From positions 1-39,205 of the forward strand of contig JABITN010000077.1 of NCBI GenBank assembly GCA_018700525.1: DNA of 39,205 nt, written 5' to 3'. Of the stretch, positions 8,963-16,549 are shown in pieces. The translations under genes were made by a program, and so were the position numbers. The first letter of the stretch is position 1, and each line of letters opens with the position of its first letter. The stretch is from Opitutales bacterium (GTDB lineage Bacteria; Verrucomicrobiota; Verrucomicrobiia; Opitutales; Opitutaceae). A model generated the notes under the pieces. That model made no database searches. It worked only from the letters and a program-made list of their open reading frames with translations, and had not been told where the DNA came from.

Positions 8963-9466
8963 ATGATGCGCAATCCGAAATGGGCCCGTTACTGGAAGTC
9001 GAATACCGTGATTCGAGTAGCGACTTTGGGGAGTTTGGGGAATTTTAAAGCTCCGGGAACTTGGGGCTCAGCGGCCGGCGTTTTAATTTATTTGGTGTTC
9101 TTTTATCCATCGAGCGAGTTGGTTGGGGCTTTGCTAATGTTGGCGAGTGCCTATTTTGCGGTGGGAATATGCGGCGAGGCTGAAAAACGATTAAAGAAAG
9201 TGGATCCCGGTGAAGTTATTATCGACGAGGTTATCGCAATGCCGATTTGCTTTATTGGTATGAAGTCGTTTATTGCTGATGGCGATGGGGCATTTGTGTT
9301 GATCGGCGGTTTTCTAGTTTTTCGTATTTTTGATATTTTGAAGCCCTTTGGGATCAAAAATCTCCAGCGCTATTATGGCGGTTTTGGAGTGGTGGTTGAT
9401 GATGTGGTCGCTGGTTTAGCGACTTGCGCGATTATGAATGTGGCCGTCAGGCTTTGGTTGGGGTGA
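8963..9466 (+). CDS. pgpA: Phosphatidylglycerophosphatase A
   Basis: A 167-residue membrane phosphatase converting phosphatidylglycerophosphate to phosphatidylglycerol, the reaction after PgsA. Signatures are the substrate loop FKAPGTWGS, DPGEVIIDEV with catalytic acidic residues, FRIFDILKPFGIKNLQ, and GGFGVVVDDVVAG near the C-terminus. Three to four hydrophobic segments match the family. Two ATG codons stand in tandem (8963 and 8966) and either could be used. It lies 12 bases after pgsA in the same direction, so the pair is a pathway-specific operon. It is convergent with lgt, leaving about 100 bases with no strong hairpin. Confidence 0.93.
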   Translation: MMRNPKWARYWKSNTVIRVATLGSLGNFKAPGTWGSAAGVLIYLVFFYPSSELVGALLMLASAYFAVGICGEAEKRLKKVDPGEVIIDEVIAMPICFIGMKSFIADGDGAFVLIGGFLVFRIFDILKPFGIKNLQRYYGGFGVVVDDVVAGLATCAIMNVAVRLWLG

Positions 9467-9565
9467 TGCAGTTGCGGTTGCTCGGGACGGGCAAGCCTAC
9501 CTTTGCGAGGTGTTGATTTTAGTGTAGGAATTAGCCGCGACCTTTATGATTGTGTTTTGCTTAGG

Positions 9566-10396
9566 TTAAAGCTCTGAGCTACGGGTTTTGTTGCGGGCTC
9601 GCCAGATCATCCAAAGTCCGGCTGGGGCCATGAGGATGGAAAGAGTCGTGCCCCGGCTGAGAAGGTTGAATGTTAGGTCTGCATCAGGCTCTCGGAATTG
9701 TTCGCCGACGATGCGAAGGACTGAGTAGAGGAGTAAGAACTCACCTACCAGAGTGCCGGGATGGCTTTTAAGTACGGGCGTTTTCCAGATGCGAAATTGC
9801 GAGTAGGCGAGCATGACGAATCCTTCGAGAGCAGCTTCGTAGAGTTGCGATGGGTGGCGCGCGATGGTGCCGCCGTCTGGCGCCGTCGGGAAAAAGAATG
9901 CCCAGGAAACGGTGGCGGCTTTTCCCCAAAGTTCGCCGTTGAGGAAATTTGCTATGCGACCGAATAGCAATCCGGCTGGAGCAAGCGAGCAGACTAGGTC
10001 AGCAGTGAGCCAGAAGGATTGCTCGTGCTTGCGGGCGATGTAGGCTGTGGCTGCTGCGACTCCTAGAAAACCGCCGTGACTGGCCATACCGCCTTCCCAT
10101 ACAAAGAAGATTTTCCAAGGCTCGCTGAGGATGAGTTCAGGAGTGTAAAAGAGAAAGTAACCCGTGCGTCCGCCTAGGACTACGCCGATAATCAATGCGA
10201 CAAAGAGGTCGGATTGCTGATTGGCGTCGTAGGGAGATCGGTCGTACTTGTAGTAGCGAGCTAGCAGCCAGGCTCCTACGACGAATCCGAGAATGTAAGC
10301 GACTCCATAGTAGCGGATCCCCCAGTTTTCGCTAAACTGGATAAGGAACGGGTGAGCGTTGTGTTGGAAGTATCCGAGAATGGAGCTCGCGGTCAT
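9566..10396 (-). CDS. lgt: Prolipoprotein diacylglyceryl transferase
   Basis: A 276-residue inner-membrane enzyme that transfers diacylglycerol from phosphatidylglycerol to the lipobox Cys of preprolipoproteins. IRYYGVAYILGFVVGAWLL forms the first membrane helix. The conserved HGGFLG loop, the Lgt signature GRIANFLNGELWG and RHPSQLYEA are all present, followed by the FREPDADL loop and a last helix. Length is normal. It follows the CBS-domain membrane protein gene after 23 bases on the same strand, so the two are likely cotranscribed. Its phospholipid donor is made by the nearby pgsA-pgpA pair, and the lipobox FKBP at 14586-15113 is a plausible client. Confidence 0.95.
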   Translation of the reverse strand: MTASSILGYFQHNAHPFLIQFSENWGIRYYGVAYILGFVVGAWLLARYYKYDRSPYDANQQSDLFVALIIGVVLGGRTGYFLFYTPELILSEPWKIFFVWEGGMASHGGFLGVAAATAYIARKHEQSFWLTADLVCSLAPAGLLFGRIANFLNGELWGKAATVSWAFFFPTAPDGGTIARHPSQLYEAALEGFVMLAYSQFRIWKTPVLKSHPGTLVGEFLLLYSVLRIVGEQFREPDADLTFNLLSRGTTLSILMAPAGLWMIWRARNKTRSSEL

Positions 10397-10419
10397 GAAA
10401 TTGGAATGGGAACGGACGG

Positions 10420-11493
10420 CTAGTCCGTATCTTTAGAGGCCTGTTCTTGGTGAGTGAGCGGGTCGTTGGTTTTGCTGTGTTCGTTGCGAGCGAGTTCGCG
10501 CATGTCGATAGCTACGTCGTCTTTTTCGAAGATTTCCCGTCCGAGGATATACTCCATAATATCTTCCATGGTAACGACCCCAGCAAGTGAGCCAAATTCA
10601 TCTACTACAGCGAGAAGCTGTTGGTGAGTTCTGAGAACTGTCTGAAGAGCGGTGTAGGCGGTCACGGTTTCCGGCACGAATTGTACCTCGTCCATGATGT
10701 CGGAAATTTTGACGAGATCGTGGTCGTCCGCTTTTTGCCTGAGAAGATCGCGGCGACGGATTACGCCTACTACATTATCGAGATCTTCGTCGTAGACGGG
10801 AATCCGGGCGAATGGAATGTGAGGAGACGCTCGAAAAACTTCGTCCACGGTGAGGCTCTTTTCGATGGCGGTGACAACGACTCGCGGCGTCATTATTTCG
10901 CTGACGAGGACGTCGTCGAGTTTCAGGGCATTGGTCACCATATCCGATTCGCCGGAAGTGAGGCGGCCTTCTTTGGCTCCTTTTTCGGCGAGGAGGATAA
11001 TCTCCTTTTCATCGGCGTCGGGGTCTTCTTCTACGTTGTCTTTGACGACAAGTCTAACCGAAAGGTTGGTTAGGTAGGTTATCGGTGACATGAGCCACCT
11101 CAGGATGACCAGTGGTCTGACGACCCAAGGGTGGAGTGTTGTACGGTAGACGAATCCAAGATTTTTTGGAATGACTTCGGAGAAGATCAGAACTCCAATG
11201 GTCATCCCGCCAGTGATGATGCCGACTATCGCGTTTCCCCACATGATGACCGCTAAACCGCTCACTAGGGCAGTACCTGCAGTGTTGGAAATGGTGTTGA
11301 GCGTGAGGATCGCCGAAATCGTATCGGAAATGTCTGCCTTCAGCTCTTCGAGCTTTGCACCTTTGCGCGGCTTACGTTTTTTGAGATCCTCGATCTCGGC
11401 AGTGGTTGTGCTCAAAATGAGCGCTTCCAGCAATGAACAGTAAAAAGACGTTCCGATGGTGAAGGCTACGGCTCCAATAAAGGCTAAGAGCAT
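10420..11493 (-). CDS. CNNM/HlyC-CorC-like membrane protein with tandem CBS domains
   Basis: A 357-residue protein of the CNNM (DUF21) plus CBS family, linked to Mg2+/Co2+ homeostasis. The N-terminal half has about four membrane segments, including LISTT-type helices and the GVLIFSEVIPKNLG stretch typical of DUF21. The CBS pair follows, with EIMTPRVVVTAIE, FARIPVYDEDLDNVVGVIRRRDLL and LLAVVDEFGSLAGVVTMEDIMEYILG. The usual C-terminal CorC_HlyC transporter-associated domain is missing; only a ~35-residue hydrophilic tail remains. The frame is open to 11649, but those extra 52 residues are not family-like, so the ATG at 11493 is preferred. It is upstream of lgt in a probable operon. Confidence 0.85.
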   Translation of the reverse strand: MLLAFIGAVAFTIGTSFYCSLLEALILSTTTAEIEDLKKRKPRKGAKLEELKADISDTISAILTLNTISNTAGTALVSGLAVIMWGNAIVGIITGGMTIGVLIFSEVIPKNLGFVYRTTLHPWVVRPLVILRWLMSPITYLTNLSVRLVVKDNVEEDPDADEKEIILLAEKGAKEGRLTSGESDMVTNALKLDDVLVSEIMTPRVVVTAIEKSLTVDEVFRASPHIPFARIPVYDEDLDNVVGVIRRRDLLRQKADDHDLVKISDIMDEVQFVPETVTAYTALQTVLRTHQQLLAVVDEFGSLAGVVTMEDIMEYILGREIFEKDDVAIDMRELARNEHSKTNDPLTHQEQASKDTD

Positions 11494-11675
11494 GGGCGGC
11501 TTGAGAGAATACGCATTGTTTAGGTGGTTTAAGGTGTTAGGTAGCTTCGAGAAAAAGGCAAGCGCACATCTCAAATCGGCAATGGCTTGGTTTTTTAGGA
11601 CGTTTTTGCTTTCGTTTTTCTTGAAATTCGAGAGCGTTAGGCGAATCAAATAACCACAGTTACAATTAAGATATT

Positions 11676-12143
11676 ATGTCAGATTCAAAGCCCTTGGTAG
11701 GGATCCTCTCCGGAAGCGCATCGGACAAACCGATCATCGAAAAAATTACGGGTGTGCTCGACGGTTTCGGCATCGCTTGGGAGTACAACGTGCTTTCGGC
11801 TCATCGCACGCCGAATCGCTGCGCGGAATACGTTAAGGGAGCAGAGGCGAAAGGCATGAAGGTGCTGATCGGCGTCGCTGGCTTGGCGGCTGCTCTGCCT
11901 GGTGTTATGGCAGCGCATACATTGCTCCCAGTTATTGGCGTTCCTGGCGACGGGGGACCGATGAAAGGAACGGACGCGCTGCACAGTATCGTGCAAATGC
12001 CTCCTGGAATTCCAGTGGCGACTGTTGGAGTCGGTAACGGGCGCAATGCAGGTTATTTGGCGACGCACATTCTCGCGTTGATCGACGATTCCATTCGGGC
12101 CAAACTCGTGGCCTATCGCGAAAGCTTAGGCGATAGCGAGTAG
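11676..12143 (+). CDS. purE: N5-carboxyaminoimidazole ribonucleotide mutase (PurE)
   Basis: A 155-residue cytoplasmic enzyme of purine synthesis that rearranges N5-CAIR to CAIR. ILSGSASDKP is the phosphate-binding motif (usually MGSxSD) and VLSAHRTPNR carries the catalytic His. Differences from Escherichia coli-type PurE are visible: the common GGAAHLPG loop reads GLAAALPG, without the His, and the following loop reads VPGDGGPMKGTDALHSIVQMP. The end has GVGNGRNAGYLA instead of the usual IGxAGAxNA. These look like a sub-family variant rather than decay, because the frame and length are intact. The purD gene lies about 10 kb away, so purine genes are not clustered. It is divergent from the CBS protein. 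Confidence 0.93.
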   Translation: MSDSKPLVGILSGSASDKPIIEKITGVLDGFGIAWEYNVLSAHRTPNRCAEYVKGAEAKGMKVLIGVAGLAAALPGVMAAHTLLPVIGVPGDGGPMKGTDALHSIVQMPPGIPVATVGVGNGRNAGYLATHILALIDDSIRAKLVAYRESLGDSE

Positions 12144-12200
12144 ACGCCAATTCGTTCAAATTGGTTTTGATCTTCACCCATCTCGCGTTAAGTTAGGTTG

Positions 12201-13691
12201 GTGAGTTTCATTCTATCCCTCGACCAAGGCACCACTAGCTCGCGTGCGATCCTTTTTAATAGGGACGCGGAGATCGTTGCCGTTGGGCAAAGCGAGTTTC
12301 AGCAATTCTATCCGAAGCCTGGATGGGTGGAGCATGATGCCGCTGAGATTTGGAAGACGCAGATTGAGTCGGCCCGAGAAGCATTGAAGCAGGCTTCTGC
12401 TTCATGGCAGGACGTCGAGGCGATCGGGATTACGAATCAGCGCGAAACGGTAGTCCTCTGGGATCGCGAAACGAGCGAGCCGATTGCGAACGCGATCGTT
12501 TGGCAGGATCGCCGAACTGCTGAGTTTTGCGATGCGTTGAAAGCCGAAGGTAAGGAAGCCTGGATACAGGAGAAAACGGGTTTGCTTTTGGACCCGTATT
12601 TCTCGGCTACCAAAATAAAATGGATGCTTGACGAGCGTCCCGAGCTTCGGGCAAGGGCTGAAGCAGGAGAGCTGGCTGTTGGGACGATCGACTCTTGGCT
12701 AATTTGGAATCTGTCAGGTGGACAGGCTCATATTACGGACGTATCCAATGCTTGCCGCACCTTGCTCATGGATCTTCGAACCTGCGAGTGGGACGATGCT
12801 TTGCTAGAGTTGTTTGATATTCCGCGATCGATTTTGCCGGAAATCGTAGATTCAAGTGGTAAGCTCGCGGAAACTTCTGTGGATACGACCGAAGTTTCGA
12901 TTCCGATTGCCGGTATTGTGGGTGACCAGCAGGCGGCGCTTTTTGGCCAAGCCTGTTTCGAGCCGGGGATGGTGAAGAACACGTATGGGACGGGATGCTT
13001 CATTCTAATAAATGTGGGCACGGAACCAGCGGTTTCGAAGAATAAGTTGCTGTCGACGATCGCATGGAGAATTGACGGGAAAACGGAATATGCATTGGAG
13101 GGCAGCGTGTTCATCGGCGGCGCTTTAGTGCAGTGGCTTCGCGATGAATTGAAAATTATTGAATCGGCTTCGGAGATCGAGGAACTGGCGGGTCAGGTTG
13201 AGGATTCCGGTGGGGTGACGATCATACCGGCTTTTTCCGGACTTGGGGCGCCGTATTGGGATCCTTATGCCCGAGGAGCGATATTGGGTATTACTCGAGG
13301 AAGTTCGCGGGCTCATATTGCTCGAGCGGCTCTGGAGGGGATTGCGTTTCAGGTGGCGGATGTCGCGCAAGTGATGGAGGAAGATTCCGGAAGAGAGCTC
13401 GAATCGCTCCAGGCGGATGGGGGGGCTTCGGCCAACGACATTCTTATGCAAATTCAGGCGGATCTTTTGGGAGTGACGATTCGTTGCTCGCAGCTTGCCG
13501 AAACGACGGCTTTGGGCGCGGCGTTCATGGCGGGCTTGGCGGTTGGCTATTGGGAGTCGCAAGAATCGCTGTCGGCGTTGTGGAAAGAGAGTCGGAGATT
13601 CGACGCGAAGACGGATGTCGAGCAGCGTGAAACTGCTCTTCGGAAATGGCGCAGGAGCATCGAACGGATCCGAGATTACGATCGAGAATAA
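12201..13691 (+). CDS. glpK: Glycerol kinase
   Basis: A 496-residue FGGY-family kinase that makes glycerol-3-phosphate from glycerol and ATP. ILSLDQGTTSSRAILF is the GlpK phosphate-binding N-terminus, followed by ITNQRETVVLWDR, AIVWQDRRT, the substrate loop DPYFSATKIKWML and DVSNACRTLLMDL. GDQQAALFGQACFEPGMVKNTYGTG and ADGGASANDILMQIQADLLG are the FGGY signatures. The GTG at 12201 gives the natural start; a TTG directly before it (12198) could add one residue. No glycerol facilitator or glpD is next to it. The product feeds phospholipid synthesis, matching pgsA nearby, and could also use glycerol released by the GDPD at the window start. It is complete. Confidence 0.95.
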   Translation: MSFILSLDQGTTSSRAILFNRDAEIVAVGQSEFQQFYPKPGWVEHDAAEIWKTQIESAREALKQASASWQDVEAIGITNQRETVVLWDRETSEPIANAIVWQDRRTAEFCDALKAEGKEAWIQEKTGLLLDPYFSATKIKWMLDERPELRARAEAGELAVGTIDSWLIWNLSGGQAHITDVSNACRTLLMDLRTCEWDDALLELFDIPRSILPEIVDSSGKLAETSVDTTEVSIPIAGIVGDQQAALFGQACFEPGMVKNTYGTGCFILINVGTEPAVSKNKLLSTIAWRIDGKTEYALEGSVFIGGALVQWLRDELKIIESASEIEELAGQVEDSGGVTIIPAFSGLGAPYWDPYARGAILGITRGSSRAHIARAALEGIAFQVADVAQVMEEDSGRELESLQADGGASANDILMQIQADLLGVTIRCSQLAETTALGAAFMAGLAVGYWESQESLSALWKESRRFDAKTDVEQRETALRKWRRSIERIRDYDRE

Positions 13692-13752
13692 GGCGGAGGG
13701 ACCTCGGAAATGAGGATTGCATTTTGAGCTGAAGGAATCGATAAAGCGTTTT

Positions 13753-14253
13753 ATGGCACAAAACGTTATCGAATTTAACTACACGCTAAAGAACAAGGCG
13801 GGAGAAATTTTGGACCGTACTTCGGATCGCCCTATGGCATTCCTCGAAGGTTCGGGAGCAATTATCGAAGGACTCGAAGAGAGTCTGGCTACAATGACCG
13901 CAGGCGATAGCGGCGAAGTGATCGTTCGTCCTGAGAAAGGATATGGCTTTCGCGATGAGTCGCAGATCAACACGGTTTCCAAATCTCTGTTGCCAGCGGA
14001 TGAGGTGAAAGTGGGTGATTTCTTTCAAGCCGGTGGCGACCAGCATGCTCCGGTTGTGAAAGTTATCGAAGTTGATGGCGACGAAGTTAAGTTAGATGCG
14101 AATCACCCGTTGGCGGGCGTCGACTTGATCTTCGATGTAGAGGTTGTTCAAAAGCGCCCTGCGACAGAAGAAGAATTGTCGCATGGCCATGTCCACCAAG
14201 CAGGCGAAGGCGGCTGCTGTGGCGGTGGCGGTGGCGGTGGATGCGGTTGCTAG
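13753..14253 (+). CDS. SlyD-like FKBP peptidyl-prolyl isomerase with metal-binding tail
   Basis: A 166-residue cytoplasmic peptidyl-prolyl cis-trans isomerase and chaperone of the SlyD type. The FKBP halves are NVIEFNYTLKNKAGEILDRT and MAFLEGSGAIIEGLEESLATMTAGDSGEV; the insert-in-flap domain lies between RPEKGYGFRDE and ANHPLAGVDLIFDVEVV. The C-terminus HGHVHQAGEGG then CC, a Gly run and CGC is His/Cys-rich like the Ni/Zn-binding tail of SlyD. The frame is open upstream to a TTG at 13717, but MAQNVIEFNY at 13753 is the normal start, with an AAGGA 15 bases ahead. It follows glpK after about 60 bases on the same strand. It is the first of three FKBP-type isomerases in the window. Confidence 0.9.
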   Translation: MAQNVIEFNYTLKNKAGEILDRTSDRPMAFLEGSGAIIEGLEESLATMTAGDSGEVIVRPEKGYGFRDESQINTVSKSLLPADEVKVGDFFQAGGDQHAPVVKVIEVDGDEVKLDANHPLAGVDLIFDVEVVQKRPATEEELSHGHVHQAGEGGCCGGGGGGGCGC

Positions 14254-14585
14254 GGATACATTTTGGATACTGCGTTGATGTAGCCCGTTTCCTGCGAAGC
14301 GAGTACGTGTCAGCTTAAGCCTGGGAAGTCGGGTTATTGGAGAATCCAAGCGAGTCCCTCGCGTCACTACGTTGCAGAGCAGCGTGGTTTTAGCTGGATT
14401 CAGTTAGGTTGGCGGCTACGCACTGAATTGGGTCGGAGCTGGTATGGAAATGAGCGGTATCCAACATCGTGTCCAGAGACTTCGATGCGCGTGACCAAGG
14501 TCGACCAAGGTGGCGTAAGACGTCCTGGTTCGGGATCACTTCGAGATATGCGGCTCGACGCGAGGGTTGGCCCTATGAAAAGACT
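14254..14585. other. Non-coding stretch with no recognisable gene
   Basis: These 332 bases separate the convergent slyD-like and FKBP lipoprotein genes. No frame gives protein-like sequence. It holds a short tandem duplication (GACCAAGGTC/GACCAAGGTG near 14492-14512) and a block at 14353-14397 loosely similar to 15948-15985. No tRNA-like fold or T-tract hairpin was found. Confidence 0.4.
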
Positions 14586-15113
14586 TTAGAAGTCGATAAG
14601 TTCGACTTCGAATATCAGAGTCGCGTTGGGCGGGATCGAGCCGCCTGCGCCACGTGATCCGTAGCCGAGTTTGGAAGGAATGATTAGCTTGCGCTTTTCG
14701 CCCTTTTTCATGGCAAGGAATGCTTCGTCCCAGCCTTTGATTACGTTGCCTAGTCCGACCTGGAATTCGAAGGGATCTCCGCGATCGTAGGAACTGTCGA
14801 ATTTTGCGCCGTTTAGTAGGGTCCCCTTATAGTGGGCAGTGACCGAGTCGCCCTTATTCGGAGTGGCGTCCCCGGCACCTTCCTTGGTGACGATGTAGTG
14901 TAGGCCTGAATCGGTGCTTTCGGCTTCAGGGAATGCTTTGTGGATACGTGCGAGCTCGGGATCCTTGATTATGAGGTCGACCGTCTCTTCGAGGGAGTCG
15001 ACTCGTGATTCTAGTTCGGGATCGCTTTCTTGAGCTGTCTCAGCGGGTTTCGAGCAACCGGCGAGAAAGAATAAAGTTATGGATAGAAGTGCAAGTGATG
15101 AGATGATTTTCAT
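14586..15113 (-). CDS. FKBP-type peptidyl-prolyl isomerase, lipoprotein
   Basis: A 175-residue envelope isomerase. From the ATG at 15113 the sequence MKIISSLALLSITLFFLAGCSK is a lipoprotein signal with lipobox LAGC, so the mature protein should be lipidated at Cys22 by Lgt (encoded nearby). A short acidic coiled region (ESRVDSLEETVDL) leads to one FKBP domain: GDSVTAHYKGTLLNGAKFDSSYDRG, FQVGLGNVIKGWDEA, KLIIPSKLGYGSRG and IPPNATLIFEVEL, with the aromatic active-site residues present. The frame extends to 15197, but the lipobox fixes the start at 15113. It is convergent with the slyD-like gene and divergent from the YgjP-like gene. Likely role: folding of exported proteins. Confidence 0.92.
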   Translation of the reverse strand: MKIISSLALLSITLFFLAGCSKPAETAQESDPELESRVDSLEETVDLIIKDPELARIHKAFPEAESTDSGLHYIVTKEGAGDATPNKGDSVTAHYKGTLLNGAKFDSSYDRGDPFEFQVGLGNVIKGWDEAFLAMKKGEKRKLIIPSKLGYGSRGAGGSIPPNATLIFEVELIDF

Positions 15114-15196
15114 ATGTGTACAAATACGAGCTATGACTTGCGTCGATTGTGTCGAGCCTAGAAGCTTTTTAAAAGCGATAAGTAGTGGGTACGGCA

Positions 15197-15892
15197 ATGA
15201 GTTTCGAGCAAAATACAGCGGTTTTGAAAAAGGATGAAATATCCTTTTGCCGTCGTTCCAATGCTAAGCGCTACATTGCCAAGGTGGATTCGAAAGGCGA
15301 AATTATCGTGACGATACCGAGAGGTGGGACGCAGCGGGAGGCCTTGGGTTTTGCTCGAAAACATACGGACTGGCTTCGGGGGCAACAAATGAAATCTCGC
15401 GAGACCCTTAAGGGAAAAGGGTTACATCCCGGTGATCGAATCTGGTTTCGCGGCGAATTTGTGGAGTTAGAGGTATCTAAGCACTGGGGACGCCCGGTAC
15501 TTAGGTTCGCCGATCAACAATTTTTCATAGCAGACGTAGGAATGGACCTATCGCGCCCGTTGGCGGAGCACCTTAGAGGTTTAGCAAAAAAAGAGTTACC
15601 CGCGTTGGTTCGTGAAATGGCGATGCGTTTTAACCTTTCCTTCAAGCGTGTGAGTATTCGCGATCAGAAAACTCGTTGGGGATCATGTTCAGGGCTGGGG
15701 GCGATTTCGCTAAATTGGCGACTCGTTTTGGCTCCCCCTCAAACGGCGGAGTATATCGTCATTCATGAGTTGATGCATTTGGAGGAAATGAATCACTCTG
15801 CTGCATTTTGGGCATTAGTCGAATTAGCCTGTCCTCGATATAAGGAGCATGAGCGTTGGCTCAACGATCACCAAAGTGAATTGCATTGGTGA
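15197..15892 (+). CDS. YgjP-like metallohydrolase (SprT/DUF45 family)
   Basis: A 231-residue protein of the YgjP/DUF45 (WLM-SprT-like) metallopeptidase family. The signature IRDQKTRWGSCS...ISLNWRLVLAP is followed by IVIHELMHLEEMNHSAAFW, an HExxH-type zinc site in which the second position of the core is LM (HELMH), with the downstream His in NHS. The C-terminal CPRYKEHERWL matches the family end. The ATG at 15197 is preferred over an upstream GTG at 15185. Family members have been assigned as UTP pyrophosphatase or putative peptidase; the true substrate here is unknown. It is divergent from the FKBP lipoprotein, with about 83 bases between the starts. Confidence 0.85.
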   Translation: MSFEQNTAVLKKDEISFCRRSNAKRYIAKVDSKGEIIVTIPRGGTQREALGFARKHTDWLRGQQMKSRETLKGKGLHPGDRIWFRGEFVELEVSKHWGRPVLRFADQQFFIADVGMDLSRPLAEHLRGLAKKELPALVREMAMRFNLSFKRVSIRDQKTRWGSCSGLGAISLNWRLVLAPPQTAEYIVIHELMHLEEMNHSAAFWALVELACPRYKEHERWLNDHQSELHW

Positions 15893-16008
15893 CGACCGTG
15901 TATTAATCAGCCTGTTACAAATTGATGTAACTCAATGTCGTACTGGTCCCTCGCTTAGCTACGGCGCAGCACGGTTTAGATAAGAGCAACCGGCTCCACT
16001 TTCAAACC

Positions 16009-16242
16009 TTAGATAGCGCAGGCTTCGAGCTCGACGTGATCGAAGAGATATTCGTCGAGGCTTGCCATCGCTTCCGATACGACTCTGGGCATGTAGTCCC
16101 CGTTCTCCAGTCGATGTTTCGAATGGATAATTATGTCGAGGATTGGGTCAACCTCTACGCAGGCAAAACAAGGATCTTCCAGTTGCACCTTGATATAAGT
16201 CTCAAGGTCTCCGATAGTTAGTTGTGTTTCTATCGTCATCAT
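16009..16242 (-). CDS. Small hypothetical protein (77 aa)
   Basis: The reading frame MMTIETQLTIGDLETYIKVQLEDPCFACVEVDPILDIIIHSKHRLENG... has ordinary amino-acid composition, with alternating hydrophobic strands and an acidic C-terminus (DEYLFDHVELEACAI). No family is recognised. Its ATG overlaps the stop of the upstream small ORF (ATGA-type overlap on the minus strand), which suggests translational coupling. There is no signal peptide or membrane segment. It could be real or a remnant. Confidence 0.4.
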   Translation of the reverse strand: MMTIETQLTIGDLETYIKVQLEDPCFACVEVDPILDIIIHSKHRLENGDYMPRVVSEAMASLDEYLFDHVELEACAI

Positions 16243-16460
16243 GAAATCGTTCTCTCGTTAATCCTAAATCGTTGCGATTGTGGTTCTTCTCTAATCGGAT
16301 AAATCTCGCGATTCGTTAGCTTGGGGACCGTCAAAGATGCGTGAAGTTCTGTCAAAAACGCTAAAAAACCGTTTGTAGTTAAACTATCTTGCCGATCTTC
16401 AGTAATTACCCTGGGCAATATTTGCAGTAACGGCGATATGTTGAGATTGGCCACAGTCAT
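16239..16460 (-). CDS. Small hypothetical protein (73 aa), coupled to the next ORF
   Basis: MTVANLNISPLLQILPRVITEDRQDSL... is not recognised. The middle FLAFLTELHASLTVPKL is amphipathic; the C-terminus is basic and Arg-rich. Its stop overlaps the start of the 77-residue ORF by 4 bases, the only reason to treat the two as a pair. It lies downstream of parC on the same strand after about 90 bases. Low confidence that it is expressed. Confidence 0.3.
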   Translation of the reverse strand: MTVANLNISPLLQILPRVITEDRQDSLTTNGFLAFLTELHASLTVPKLTNREIYPIREEPQSQRFRINERTIS

Positions 16461-16549
16461 TGAGTCTCGCAGTATAACACGCCTTTGAAGGCTGACTCGG
16501 ATTAAATCATACGATTGAGAATAGTGGGGAAGGAAGTGACCGGCGGCGT

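Noticed and set aside
7766-9509. Shared 13-mer CCTACCTTTGCGA near 7766 and 9497 as a repeat
   Set aside because: Matches of this length are expected by chance in a window of this size, and one copy is coaD coding sequence.
14530-14575. tRNA-like T-arm (GGTTCGGGATC)
   Set aside because: No acceptor stem, D-arm or anticodon arm could be formed around it.
14353-15985. Similarity of 14353-14397 and 15948-15985 (TCCCTCGC...CTACG...GCAG...GGTTTAG)
   Set aside because: Alignment needs several mismatches and gaps; two copies are not enough to call a repeat family from this window alone.
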